Of a stretch of DNA of 49,341 bases, positions 27,060 through 35,018 are shown one piece after another. A program made the translations under genes and the position numbers. Source of the DNA: Pseudooceanicola atlanticus. GTDB taxonomy: Bacteria > Pseudomonadota > Alphaproteobacteria > Rhodobacterales > Rhodobacteraceae. The stretch's first letter is position 1. The number at the start of each line of letters is the position of its first letter. The notes under the pieces are model-generated. The model saw only the letters and a program-made list of their open reading frames with translations, made no database searches and was not told the origin of the DNA. The stretch covers positions 1 through 49,341 of the forward strand of contig NZ_AQQX01000018.1 of the NCBI RefSeq assembly GCF_000768315.1. Direction: 5' to 3'.

Positions 27060-27788
27060 TCACGCGACCAGCGACAGCCCTGCGCCTGCGTCCTGTGGCT
27101 GCTCACCGCTGTCGATGAACGGGATGATCGAGAAGGTCTGCCCGCCGCGCTGCTCTTCGTTCTGCACGGCGTTGACGCGCAGGTCACCGTAAGGCGTGTT
27201 GATCAGCAGCGTCAGGTAGTCATTGCCCGTGCGGCTGCTTTTGGCCATCCACGCCGAGCCGACGCGGATCGGTGTGCCCCGGGGCGAGCTGACCTCGATC
27301 CGGTAATCGGGGTGGGTCTCCTCGGTTTTGTAGCTGTTCTCGATCAGGATGAACTCCAGATCGAACATCATGTTGGCGATGTAGCCGGCGAAGGCGTTGT
27401 CGGCGTCCATGGCGGTGAGCTCGCCCGAGATCGAGCCGGATTTCATCAGGCCGTTAGAGACCAGCGCGATGATCTCGAATGCGCCGCTTTGGGTCGCGCG
27501 CGCTTCTTTCGTCTGTACCGCGTTGACCCGGAAAGGGCCGAGGCCGACATCGATCTGCATCGAGATGTAGGGGTTGCCGCTGGTATTGCCGGTTTCGTTC
27601 CAGGCCGTGCCGATGCGCACCTTGCGGCCCGACTTGTTGATCGCCGTCACGTCATAATCCGGGCTGCGCGCGGACATCTTGGCCCGTGCCTCAAGCTGGA
27701 TGGCGATGTCAAATCGCGTCGAGTGGATCATGCCGGTGTATTCGGCGGCGGCGGTCTCGACATTGCGGGTGAGGGTTCCTGCGAACAT
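27060..27788 (-). CDS. Tandem DUF736 protein
   Basis: A 242-residue protein with two DUF736-like units. The first has EYTGMIHSTRFDIAIQLEA, then VRIGTAWNETGNTSGNPYIS and GPFRVNAVQTKEA. The second has NAFAGYIANMMFDLEFILIE, then IRVGSAWMAKSSRTGNDYLT and GDLRVNAVQNEEQ. Single-domain DUF736 proteins of about 100 residues are usual, so this is an internal duplication. ATG at 27788 is chosen (product begins MFAGTLTRN) with AAGGAACC upstream. DUF736 genes are constant companions of conjugation and ArdC-type arrays in alphaproteobacteria; the biochemical role is unknown. A hairpin element of the type repeated across this array lies about 90 nt upstream. Confidence 0.85.
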   Translation of the reverse strand: MFAGTLTRNVETAAAEYTGMIHSTRFDIAIQLEARAKMSARSPDYDVTAINKSGRKVRIGTAWNETGNTSGNPYISMQIDVGLGPFRVNAVQTKEARATQSGAFEIIALVSNGLMKSGSISGELTAMDADNAFAGYIANMMFDLEFILIENSYKTEETHPDYRIEVSSPRGTPIRVGSAWMAKSSRTGNDYLTLLINTPYGDLRVNAVQNEEQRGGQTFSIIPFIDSGEQPQDAGAGLSLVA

Positions 27789-27878
27789 GGGATGGTTCCT
27801 TTTGGATTGGCCGGTGCCTGACGTTCTTGCCAGCGCATCCGGGATTGCTTTCTCGACCCCTCCTGGGATCACAAACCA

Positions 27879-27899
27879 GAAAGCTTGCTTTCCTTTCAG
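27879..27899 (-). repeat. Array hairpin element, copy 1
   Basis: Leftward strand: CTGAAAGGAAAGCAAGCTTTC. The second half, GAAAGC-AA-GCTTTC, is a perfect inverted repeat. It belongs to the CTGAAAAG...AAAGC..GCTTT family found before several genes in this array. It lies between the following 100-residue gene and tandem DUF736. Confidence 0.5.
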
Positions 27900-27912
27900 C
27901 CCCGCCCACGGG

Positions 27913-28215
27913 TCAGAGCTGCCGTCCGAGTGGGCATGCCCCCGCGCGTTCGGGTGCTGCGCCCCTCCCCTGCCCGTCTGGTCTTGATTGGCTACCCGGA
28001 TTTTCCGCGCTGTCCTTCGATTGCGCGATGAAGAACTCCGCCTCTTTTCCGTTCAACCGGTGCCCGCTCCGGTCGGTCAGGCCGATGCAGCTACCGTTCG
28101 GCACAAAGGTGATGAGGTACTGACCGAGCCGGTCCTTGTGGACAACGTAGCCGGTATTGGCCCAGTGCACGGTCTGACCGGCATCGACGGCCGCCTTGAT
28201 GTCTTCGAATGTCAT
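27913..28215 (-). CDS. Small unassigned plasmid protein
   Basis: A 100-residue protein starting MTFEDIKAAVDAGQTVHW. GAGGAGG 6 nt upstream of the ATG at 28215 decides the start over the longer open frame. The first 65 residues look folded (VHWANTGYVVHKDRLGQYLI, then GSCIGLTDRSGHRLNGKEAEF); the C-terminal 30 are Gly/Pro/Arg-rich and may be disordered. No family is recognised with certainty. It belongs to the leftward array between DUF6915 and DUF736, each separated by a hairpin. Confidence 0.7.
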   Translation of the reverse strand: MTFEDIKAAVDAGQTVHWANTGYVVHKDRLGQYLITFVPNGSCIGLTDRSGHRLNGKEAEFFIAQSKDSAENPGSQSRPDGQGRGAAPERAGACPLGRQL

Positions 28216-28253
28216 GTGATCCTCCTCAAAAAGATTGCTGGGGAAACGACGCA

Positions 28254-28281
28254 AGAAGCCTGATCTTCCGACCGGGCTTCT
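28254..28281 (-). terminator. Hairpin after the DUF6915 gene
   Basis: AGAAGCC/GGCTTCT, a 7-bp perfect stem with a 14-nt loop, 35 nt after the DUF6915 stop. Only TT follows on the leftward strand, so it may attenuate rather than terminate, or act as a leader element of the next gene. Confidence 0.35.
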
Positions 28282-28315
28282 ATGCAGCATTCGTTTGGCA
28301 AACGACCGAGAGCTG

Positions 28316-28777
28316 TCAGGCGCTTTGCGTGGCTTGCGTCGCGCGCGCCGCCATCCAATCTTTCAGGCCGAGAACCGTTCTTCCGGCGGCCACCTCGAAT
28401 GCCCAAGCAACCCTTGGATCGCCGCAGGGCTCCCCGCTGAGGTGCTGCTCGATATGGCCATTGGCCATCCATGGCTCAGGCTGTATCCGTCGCAGCCAGT
28501 CCGCCATGCTCGGAATGCGGCCCTGGCAGTCTTCGCGGACATGCTGCTCGCCGATCCAGCGCACGGGGATGTCCCGACCCGCGCTATTGGTCAGGGTCAG
28601 ACCGAAGACACGTTCGGCCTCGAACAGGCCTTGAGCATGATGACGCAAGGCGCGGTGCGTGAAGAGGGCGAGGTGTTCTTTCGAGGCGTCGAACCAGTCG
28701 TGGATGTCCTGATAGTCAGATGGCACCCCACCGAATTTCCGGGCAGAGCTTTCAGCATGATGAAGCGGATGGGCCAT
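28316..28777 (-). CDS. DUF6915 family protein
   Basis: A 153-residue protein beginning MAHPLHHAESSARKFGG. The signature DYQDIHDWFDASKEHLA, HRALRHHAQGLFEAE, FG...NSAGRDIPVR and IGEQHVREDCQGRIPSMADW is a near-textbook DUF6915 pattern, rich in His, Asp and Glu that could bind metal. The ATG at 28777 follows the DUF6878 stop by one base (TGAGATG), so translation is coupled; longer in-frame starts would overlap that gene. The C-terminal region carries WAFEVAAGRTVLGLKDWM. Function unknown, but it recurs in plasmid arrays with ArdC and ParB-like proteins. Confidence 0.85.
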   Translation of the reverse strand: MAHPLHHAESSARKFGGVPSDYQDIHDWFDASKEHLALFTHRALRHHAQGLFEAERVFGLTLTNSAGRDIPVRWIGEQHVREDCQGRIPSMADWLRRIQPEPWMANGHIEQHLSGEPCGDPRVAWAFEVAAGRTVLGLKDWMAARATQATQSA

Positions 28778-28778
28778 C

Positions 28779-29165
28779 TCAAAGCCCGTCGTCATAGCTG
28801 TGCGAGCATTCAACGTAGCGGTCGGCGTGATCGAGGGTGATGCTGTCTGCTGCAATGTCCCAGGTCAGCGTGCCGTAGCCGCCCTCGTTGTTCTCGAACC
28901 CCGGATGATGGTGATAGGCGAGTGACCAGGCGAAATCGCCCACGGCGGTGACAAGCGCTTCCGGCAGTTGGACCTCCGCAGGCTGCACATTCACGTCCTC
29001 GACATTGCCGGAGTCGCCATAGCCTTCGTATTCGGCGGTGACCTCGTTGATGCCAAGCGCGCGCAATTGCACGATCAGTTCCGCTCGGGTTGCTTTCAGG
29101 GTGGTTTCGTGCTCGGCGCGCCACTGAGCCGCCATTGCGGCATAGTCGATCTGGGGATTGGTCAT
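28779..29165 (-). CDS. DUF6878 family protein
   Basis: A 128-residue protein. Key stretches are ALGINEVTAEYEGYGDSGNV, AWSLAYHHHPGFENNEGGYG and an acidic C-terminus with HADRYVECSHSYDDGL; this combination is characteristic of DUF6878. The fold should be alpha/beta with a conserved His/Asn/Glu patch. ATG at 29165 has AGAGGACAG upstream. It is translationally coupled to DUF6915 downstream and preceded by a copy of the array hairpin element. Function unknown. Confidence 0.85.
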   Translation of the reverse strand: MTNPQIDYAAMAAQWRAEHETTLKATRAELIVQLRALGINEVTAEYEGYGDSGNVEDVNVQPAEVQLPEALVTAVGDFAWSLAYHHHPGFENNEGGYGTLTWDIAADSITLDHADRYVECSHSYDDGL

Positions 29166-29264
29166 GGGTCTGTCCTCTTATCAGAAGTTGGGGGGCCAGG
29201 CGTCGCATTGGTCAGCGCGCGCCCGGAAAGCGCAGACCGGCCAAATCCCGATCCGCGACGCCCG

Positions 29265-29290
29265 ACCCAAAGCCCGCTTTGGCTTTTCAG
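29265..29290 (-). repeat. Array hairpin element, copy 2
   Basis: Leftward strand: CTGAAAAGCCAAAGC then GGGCTTTGGGT; AAAGCC pairs with GGCTTT. The element begins at the stop codon of the strawberry-notch gene, so it can act as that gene's terminator and as part of the DUF6878 leader. Confidence 0.5.
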
Positions 29291-32200
29291 GCGGCTTGGT
29301 CTGCCGCGTTGCTGGTTCCCTGCCTCACAATCCGGGCCAGAATGCTGACCGTGTCGATCCCGTCCCCATGCGGCAGGAACACCCGCAGCTGGAAGGCAAT
29401 GATCTCGGTGAAACACCCCATGGCCTTGAGGCCTTCGATCATGCCCTTGTCCGCACCGCCCAGCTCAAGGCGCATCTCGCCTGCGACCCGGCGACGGGTC
29501 AGCGTCAGACCCCGGCCCAGATCGACCGGCGTGGTGGTGCCAAGAGCCGCAGTCAGCATCTCCTGTGGCGTTTGCGGGTTAGAAACGAGGAAGCTGGCGC
29601 GCAGCGCGGCCGCCCCTTCCTCGCTCAGCGTGCGCCCGATCATGGCGGTCGCCCCGTCCGGCGTGACGCGGTAGATGCGTTCATTCGTGGTCGGGATGTC
29701 CTTCCAGATCGGCAACAGCAGCCCGGTCAGCAGGTAGAGCTTGGTTGTGGTGGTTTTTGGCAGGGACGCTGCCTCGGCATCCCAAAGCTTTGCAAACTCG
29801 GGCCTGTCGATGTCTTCCCAGGCCGAAGACGTGAACCGAGCCTCTTCGAGATAGCTAGACCCGTTTGGCCGCACCGCCTTGCGCATCAGTGTGACAATAT
29901 CCTCGTCATACATCTGCATGGGGCGCGCCGAGATGAGCGCCGCGCGACCGGAGGCGCGATTGACCATCGGTAACTTGTCGGGATTGCGCGACATGGCCTC
30001 TTCGGCGTCCAGCACATACACTGGGTCGGTGACCTCCAGCCCGATAATCCGCGTCACGGCGCCGGATTTCGGGCAGGTCCAGAGATCCTCGGTGGAGACC
30101 TGTTCTATCTTGTCGCCGCGTAGGGTTTCCACGCCGAGATCGAGCGTGCCCGCCGCGCGCGCCCGTTCCGTCTGATCGGCAATCCGGCGCATGAACTCGG
30201 CAAAGAGTGCGTTCTGCATGTGGATGGGAAGGGCAAGCACCCGGTTGAGAAACCGCTGGATCGGGGGAAGCTCCTCAAGGAGCACCCCGTCCTTGTCGAT
30301 CAGCCGCAGGGCGGTCCAGTCGGTGAAGCTCTCGTAGCTCATCGCCTCAGCGCGCCCGGCGGCAAGATCGGCGAAATACCCACGCAGCGCCGCTCGCGCG
30401 ATCGGGCTTTCGAGATTGTCCTCCTCGCGGAACATGCCTTGCGAGCCGGTCTCGCGCTGACCCTTGGTCAAGGCCCCCAGCTGGTCGAGGCGCTTGGCTA
30501 TAGTCGAGGTGAAACGCTTTTCGCCATGCACATCCGAGGTGCAGACCCGGAAGAAGGGCGCGCTGACTTGGGCAGAGCGATGCGTGCGGCCGAGCCCCTG
30601 GATGGCCGCATCGGCGCGCCAGCCGGGCTCCAGCAGGTAGTGCCGCCGCCGTTTCTGGTTCTTCGCCGTTTGCGCCGCATGATACGACCGGCCCGTACCG
30701 CCCGCATCGGAGAAGATAAGGATATCCTTATCACCGTCCATGAAGGCTTGGGTTTCGGATGAATTGCTGCTGGCGGCGCGCTTTTCGATGAAGAGATGAC
30801 CATCCTCGGCCTTGAGGGGTCGGATGGACCGCCCCGTGACTTCTGCCACGGCCTCGTCGCCAAAGGCCCAGAGGATCTGATCCAGCGCCGAGGGGATCGG
30901 CGCCAGCGTCATCAACTCCATCATGGCCGCGTCACGCAGAGCGAGCGCCTCGCGCGAGACGACCAGCGCGCCAGTTTCATCCCGAAGCGGCTCAGCCACC
31001 ATGTTGCCGTCGATCTCCACGAGCTTTTGGGCATGGATCGGAAAAGCCTGTTCGAGGTAGGCGAGAACATAGTCGCGTGGCGTCAAGGCACCCTCGACGA
31101 GTTCATCCTCCGGGTCCATCGTCTCAAGCCGACGCTTCAACAGGCTCTCACCCGTCGAGACCACCTGGATGACGCAAGCCTTGCCTGCCGCCAGATCGTC
31201 CGCGATGGCGTGGATGATGGTCGGGGCCTTCATGCCCATCAGCAGATGATTGAAGAAACGCTGCTTTGTGCTCTCGAAGCGGGACTTGGCCGAGGCGCGT
31301 GCTGCCGAGGCATTGGTCTCTCCCGAGGCATCGTTGACGCCGGTGGCTGTCAAAGCGGCTTCGAGATTGTGGTGGATTGTGCGAAAGGCTCCCGCATAGG
31401 CGTCGTAGATCTCGATCTGGGCCGGGGTGAGCGCGTGTTCGAGCACGTCATACTCCACGCCATCGAAGCTGAGGGCGCGGGCCGTGTAGAGGCCGAGCGT
31501 CTTGAGATCGCGCGCGACCACCTCCATGGCGGCGACACCGCCAGCTTCCATCGCAGAAACGAAGCTCTCGCGGCTTGGGAAGGGGTATTCCGGCCCCTGC
31601 CCCCAGAGACCAAGACGCGCGGCATAGGCCAGGTTGTGCACGCTCGTGGCACCCGTGGCCGAAATGTAGAAGACGCGAGCGCGGGGTGCTGCCAGTTGCA
31701 GCCGCAGGCCTGCAAGGCCCTGCTGGGAGGGTTTGACCCCCCTGCCCTGCTCGGACCCGGCCGCGTTCTGCATGGCATGGGCCTCATCAAAGGCCAGTAC
31801 GCCGTCGAAGTCTTCGCCCATCCAGTCGAGGGTCTGGCTCAGTCGCGTGGTGCCACATTTGCCCGCGGACCGCAGCGTGGCGTAGGTGACGAAGAGGATA
31901 CCGTCGCCCATCGGGACGGGCTGATCCGGTTTCCATTTTGAGAGCGGCTGGATGTCGGCTGGCGAGCCGCCGAGATCGGTCCAGTCGCGGATGGCGTCCT
32001 CGATGAGCGTGGCGGATTTGGAAACCCAGATCGCCTTTCTGCGCCCGGCCAGCCAGTTCACGAGAATGAGCCCCGCGCATTCGCGCCCCTTGCCGCAACC
32101 GGTGCCGTCGCCGAGGAAATAGCCAAGGCGATAGGCACGTGCGTCTGGATCATCATCGGCGCGCGTCAGCTTGGTCTGGTCGTCATCGATCGCGAACCGA

Positions 32201-33549
32201 CCCGGCAGGTCGCGCCCATGGGCGTCATGCGCCATGATGATGGTTTCCAGCTGCGCCTCGGAGAGATGTCCCTCCTCGATCAACCGTGCGGGCAGGCGCA
32301 AGTCATCACTGCCCGTGTTTGAGGGCATGGGCGGGGCAACCGAGGCCATGGCGATGCTCTCGACGAGCGGCGTGGGATGTTCTTGCGCACCCGCGATCTC
32401 GATCCGCTGCGGACGGTAGCGCGCATAGATGTCCGAGATGGGCGTGTTGTCGCGCGGGATATCGAGGCTCTTGAAAGTGAGCGGGACAACGGCATTGGCC
32501 CGAGATTTGGAGGCGGCGACAGGCGCAGCAGCGGTCTTGCGCGGGGCAGATGATGGAACGATCGGTCGCGCATGAGGGATCGCTTCAGCCCGTTGGACGG
32601 GGCGCATCTCGGGCCGGGTCGCGGCAACTGCGTCGACAAAAGGAAGGGCTTCATCCAAGTCCCGGACACTGGCGCGGATCATTTCGCCGTCCTCCTGCAC
32701 CTTGTCGAAGACCATCAGCTGGGTTTCGACAGAGGTGCCGAGCTTGCGATAGACCTGTCCCGGCATCGTCAGCGCCAATCGCGGCGTCAGGAGACCGCAG
32801 GCGCGGGACCAATGCGCGGCATCGCGTTCGGGCGTGAATCCCGGCGGCATGATCGCCACCAGCCGCCCGCCGGGTGCCAGGCGCTTTGCAGCCGCGATGA
32901 GATGCTTGGCGGCGATGTGCTTGTCTCGGGAGCGATCGACCGAGGAGGCGAAGGGCGGGTTCATCACCACGACCTCGGGTAGAACCGGCGTCTGCAGCAG
33001 ATCATCGATATGCTCGCCGTCATGGCCTGTGACCTCGCCGCCGAAAACCGCGCGCAGGAGGCGCTGGCGAAAGGGGTCGATCTCGTTGAGCAGAAGCGTG
33101 GCACCGGCCCGGGCGGCGAAAGCAGCCAGGGCACCGGTGCCAGCCGAGGGCTCCAGAACGGTCTCGCCCTTGCGGATCGCCGCGGCCCGCAAAACCAGCG
33201 CCGCGAATGGCAGCGGCGTGGAAAACTGCTGTAGCCGGATCTGCTGCTCTGACCGGCGGGTTTCCGTCAGGAGCCGTGAGGCAAGTAGCCTTGCAGCGGC
33301 GGTGTCACCTGCCGCGCCGTTCCCACGCAGCAGCACCTGGACAGCCGCTGCCTGCATCATGTCATAGGCCATGCGCCAGTCCCAGGCGCCACCGGCATCG
33401 CTGCCATGAAACGTCTCGCGCATGATACGCGCGAGCGCTGAACTGCGCAGGGGCTGGTCATCGACCTCCGTGCCGATTTGCGCGAGGGCAGAGGCGAGAT
33501 CGGCTTCGGAGATTGCGAGAGCCGGGTTGGCCGTTCTGGGTTTGGACAT
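29287..33549 (-). CDS. Strawberry-notch-like methylase/helicase
   Basis: A 1420-residue protein. The N-terminal half is an adenine-methylase-like Rossmann domain with EPSAGTGALAAFAARAG (SAM-binding) and VVMNPPFASSVDRS (NPPF near residue 196). The second half is a strawberry-notch/SF2 ATPase: GYFLGDGTGCGKGRECAG (about 480, a modified Walker A), LAFDEAHAMQNAAG (DEAH, about 585), ISATGATSVHNLAYAARLG and a C-terminal helicase part with FSDAGGTGRSYHA and GLGRTHRSAQ. ATG at 33549 (MSKPRTANP) is chosen with AAAGGA upstream. Large proteins of this type are hallmark genes of alphaproteobacterial plasmids and are thought to protect or remodel entering DNA. The methylation motif cannot be read. Confidence 0.9.
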   Translation of the reverse strand: MSKPRTANPALAISEADLASALAQIGTEVDDQPLRSSALARIMRETFHGSDAGGAWDWRMAYDMMQAAAVQVLLRGNGAAGDTAAARLLASRLLTETRRSEQQIRLQQFSTPLPFAALVLRAAAIRKGETVLEPSAGTGALAAFAARAGATLLLNEIDPFRQRLLRAVFGGEVTGHDGEHIDDLLQTPVLPEVVVMNPPFASSVDRSRDKHIAAKHLIAAAKRLAPGGRLVAIMPPGFTPERDAAHWSRACGLLTPRLALTMPGQVYRKLGTSVETQLMVFDKVQEDGEMIRASVRDLDEALPFVDAVAATRPEMRPVQRAEAIPHARPIVPSSAPRKTAAAPVAASKSRANAVVPLTFKSLDIPRDNTPISDIYARYRPQRIEIAGAQEHPTPLVESIAMASVAPPMPSNTGSDDLRLPARLIEEGHLSEAQLETIIMAHDAHGRDLPGRFAIDDDQTKLTRADDDPDARAYRLGYFLGDGTGCGKGRECAGLILVNWLAGRRKAIWVSKSATLIEDAIRDWTDLGGSPADIQPLSKWKPDQPVPMGDGILFVTYATLRSAGKCGTTRLSQTLDWMGEDFDGVLAFDEAHAMQNAAGSEQGRGVKPSQQGLAGLRLQLAAPRARVFYISATGATSVHNLAYAARLGLWGQGPEYPFPSRESFVSAMEAGGVAAMEVVARDLKTLGLYTARALSFDGVEYDVLEHALTPAQIEIYDAYAGAFRTIHHNLEAALTATGVNDASGETNASAARASAKSRFESTKQRFFNHLLMGMKAPTIIHAIADDLAAGKACVIQVVSTGESLLKRRLETMDPEDELVEGALTPRDYVLAYLEQAFPIHAQKLVEIDGNMVAEPLRDETGALVVSREALALRDAAMMELMTLAPIPSALDQILWAFGDEAVAEVTGRSIRPLKAEDGHLFIEKRAASSNSSETQAFMDGDKDILIFSDAGGTGRSYHAAQTAKNQKRRRHYLLEPGWRADAAIQGLGRTHRSAQVSAPFFRVCTSDVHGEKRFTSTIAKRLDQLGALTKGQRETGSQGMFREEDNLESPIARAALRGYFADLAAGRAEAMSYESFTDWTALRLIDKDGVLLEELPPIQRFLNRVLALPIHMQNALFAEFMRRIADQTERARAAGTLDLGVETLRGDKIEQVSTEDLWTCPKSGAVTRIIGLEVTDPVYVLDAEEAMSRNPDKLPMVNRASGRAALISARPMQMYDEDIVTLMRKAVRPNGSSYLEEARFTSSAWEDIDRPEFAKLWDAEAASLPKTTTTKLYLLTGLLLPIWKDIPTTNERIYRVTPDGATAMIGRTLSEEGAAALRASFLVSNPQTPQEMLTAALGTTTPVDLGRGLTLTRRRVAGEMRLELGGADKGMIEGLKAMGCFTEIIAFQLRVFLPHGDGIDTVSILARIVRQGTSNAADQAA

Positions 33550-33587
33550 GGGGATTTTCCTTTGGATCAGGGTCTGAGTTCCAAAGG

Positions 33588-33613
33588 ACAAAAAGCCCGC
33601 TTTCGCTTTTCAG
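33588..33613 (-). repeat. Array hairpin element, copy 3
   Basis: Leftward strand: CTGAAAAGCGAAAGC then GGGCTTTTTGT; AAAAGC pairs with GCTTTT and a T5 run follows. It can act as a terminator for the upstream antitoxin-like gene and lies 39 nt before the strawberry-notch ATG. This is the best-preserved copy and defines the consensus. Confidence 0.55.
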
Positions 33614-33651
33614 GGTGACGTAGTCAGACCGCGCCGACCTCAAAGGCTTGG

Positions 33652-33804
33652 TCAGGACTTGGGTTCGACCTGCCGCTTCGCATCAATCAATGCCTGTGCG
33701 GCCTGCATCACCTGAACCTGAGATGTTCCCGAGCGTGCATCCTCCAGCGCGGCCTGCACCTGCGCGCAAAACCACGTGTCATAAGAATTCGCTTCAGCGG
33801 CCAC
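33652..33804 (-). CDS. Small stability-determinant/RelB-like antitoxin
   Basis: A 50-residue protein starting at GTG 33804 (product begins with AAEANSYDTWFCAQV). GGAG lies 9 nt upstream. Helical, with EDARSGTSQVQVMQAAQALI, resembling the short stability-determinant or RelB/ParD-type antitoxins in which a Pro/Gly turn precedes VM..AQALIDAK. No toxin gene is seen immediately after it, so it may be an orphan antitoxin or cooperate with a distant partner. It overlaps the preceding small frame by 11 nt. Confidence 0.5.
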   Translation of the reverse strand: MAAEANSYDTWFCAQVQAALEDARSGTSQVQVMQAAQALIDAKRQVEPKS

Positions 33805-33958
33805 GGAAATGCTCCTCGAGCCCGATATCCAGCAGCTTGCCGAGGTCATCGGGCATGTCTGCAACGCGCACAGCAATTGGGAAACGGTGCCCCGTCAGGT
33901 CAGGCGCGCATTGCTCCTCTAGACCGAGGTGCTGCCTATCCTTTTCCGTCTCATTCAT
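33794..33958 (-). CDS. Very small open frame before the antitoxin-like gene
   Basis: A 54-residue frame, MNETEKDRQHLGLEEQ... to ...IGLEEHFRGR. It contains FPIAVRVADMPDDLGKLLDI, which looks like a folded amphipathic strand-helix unit. It overlaps the start of the following antitoxin-like gene by 11 nt, the arrangement of coupled toxin-antitoxin genes. There is no strong ribosome-binding site upstream of the ATG at 33958. It may be a real small partner or a leader peptide; no family recognised. Confidence 0.4.
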   Translation of the reverse strand: MNETEKDRQHLGLEEQCAPDLTGHRFPIAVRVADMPDDLGKLLDIGLEEHFRGR

Positions 33959-34052
33959 TGTGCTTTCTCCGACCGCATTATCAGCCGATGCTACATCTTC
34001 GAGCGTGGCGTCGTAAATGATAATGCCAAAGGGTCATAGCAAGCTGGCCCAC

Positions 34053-34571
34053 TTACCGATCGGGCACCGCTTCAAGGGATTTCTCGAACCGCTTGCCTGC
34101 CGCTGCAGCTTCTTTCAAGAGCGCGTCGAAATTGTCAGGTGGGTTGCCATCTTCCAGCATCCCTTTGAACGTCGCATAGGCATCCGTCTTGCTGCCATAG
34201 GCGCGCAGGGTCTTGTCGTCGTTCACCCATGCCACCACGATGACCTTCGCATCGCTGTTGAACCGGTAGAACAGCCGATACTGCTGGAAGAATTTCGCCC
34301 GGAACCAGTGCTTGCGGTGATCGCCGAGTGTGCCGCCTTGCCGGAAGGCGGCGGCACCCGGATCTGCAGGTATGGCCTCGGTGACCAGCTTGAAGATGGC
34401 GGCCAGCCGTTTCGTCGGGTTTTTCTTGTGCCAGGTCTTGGGATCGCGAGCCTTACGCGCCTCTACCTCCTCGACCAGCCCTTCGAGCTGGTCCAGAAAG
34501 AGTGGGTGCGCATAAATCGACCATCCATTCACGACAAGGGGCGCTTGGGCGGGCACGCTATCGCCGCTCAT
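34053..34571 (-). CDS. yhaV: YhaV-family toxin
   Basis: A 172-residue ribonuclease toxin. Typical stretches are LFLDQLEGLVEEVEARKARD, HKKNPTKRLAAIFKLV, HRKHWFRAKFFQQYRLFYRF and VVAWVNDDKTLRAYGSKTDA. The His-Arg-Lys-His-Trp and Arg-Leu-Phe-Tyr-Arg region matches the RelE-like active-site face of YhaV. ATG at 34571 overlaps the prlF stop by 4 nt, so the antitoxin is made first and the toxin by coupled translation. Free toxin cleaves mRNA or ribosome-associated RNA and arrests growth; on a plasmid the pair enforces maintenance. Confidence 0.9.
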   Translation of the reverse strand: MSGDSVPAQAPLVVNGWSIYAHPLFLDQLEGLVEEVEARKARDPKTWHKKNPTKRLAAIFKLVTEAIPADPGAAAFRQGGTLGDHRKHWFRAKFFQQYRLFYRFNSDAKVIVVAWVNDDKTLRAYGSKTDAYATFKGMLEDGNPPDNFDALLKEAAAAGKRFEKSLEAVPDR

Positions 34572-34894
34572 TCATCCTCGAGCGATAGCGGCGCATCGAG
34601 ATCGACATCAACGTCTCCGACCAGTGCTGCAAGACGGTCATGCAAAGCCCCATCGAAAGCCCGAATGCGGTCCGGATGCGCCTTGATATCGGCCTCGACA
34701 AAATCGAGAAAGGCTCCGAGCACGGGATCTTCCTCGTCGCTGCGCACGGGCTCGATATAGACCCTGCCACTCGGCTCGGTGCAGTAACGAATCTGGTCGC
34801 CCTTGCCCAGCTTGAGCTGTTTGCGCACACCCGCCGGCACGGTCGTCTGATACCGATCCGTGAGTTTCGAGACATCTTGTGCGAGGGCTGTCAT
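34568..34894 (-). CDS. prlF: PrlF/SohA antitoxin
   Basis: A 108-residue antitoxin. The N-terminus is an AbrB-type swapped-hairpin DNA-binding module (KLTDRYQTTVPAGVRKQLKL, then DQIRYCTEPSGRVYIEPV). The C-terminal acidic half, with DPVLGAFLDFVEADI and an Asp-rich end, should clamp YhaV. ATG at 34894 with AGGAG upstream. A strong promoter overlapped by a palindrome lies 40 nt upstream, so the gene pair is probably self-repressed by the antitoxin-toxin complex. Confidence 0.9.
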   Translation of the reverse strand: MTALAQDVSKLTDRYQTTVPAGVRKQLKLGKGDQIRYCTEPSGRVYIEPVRSDEEDPVLGAFLDFVEADIKAHPDRIRAFDGALHDRLAALVGDVDVDLDAPLSLEDE

Positions 34895-34932
34895 GGCAGT
34901 CTCCTGAAGAAAAGGGGCTTTGCTGCCCGCGA

Positions 34933-34961
34933 TAGGTAATGCATTTGCATTGCCTTGTCAA
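34933..34961 (-). promoter_or_regulatory. prlF-yhaV promoter and operator
   Basis: On the leftward strand TTGACA (34961-34956) is separated by 17 bp from TACCTA (34938-34933), a near-consensus sigma-70 promoter. The spacer contains the palindrome AATGCA-AA-TGCATT (plus coordinates 34938-34951), well placed for PrlF-type AbrB autorepression. Confidence 0.7.
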
Positions 34962-35018
34962 GACAAGCCGCAGCATCTGCTGTCGCCGGGCAGGTCGATG
35001 AACCGTCCGGCGCAGGAC

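Noticed and set aside
30796..31941. A 381-codon rightward frame inside the strawberry-notch gene.
   Set aside because: Antisense shadow; no ribosome site or recognisable domain.
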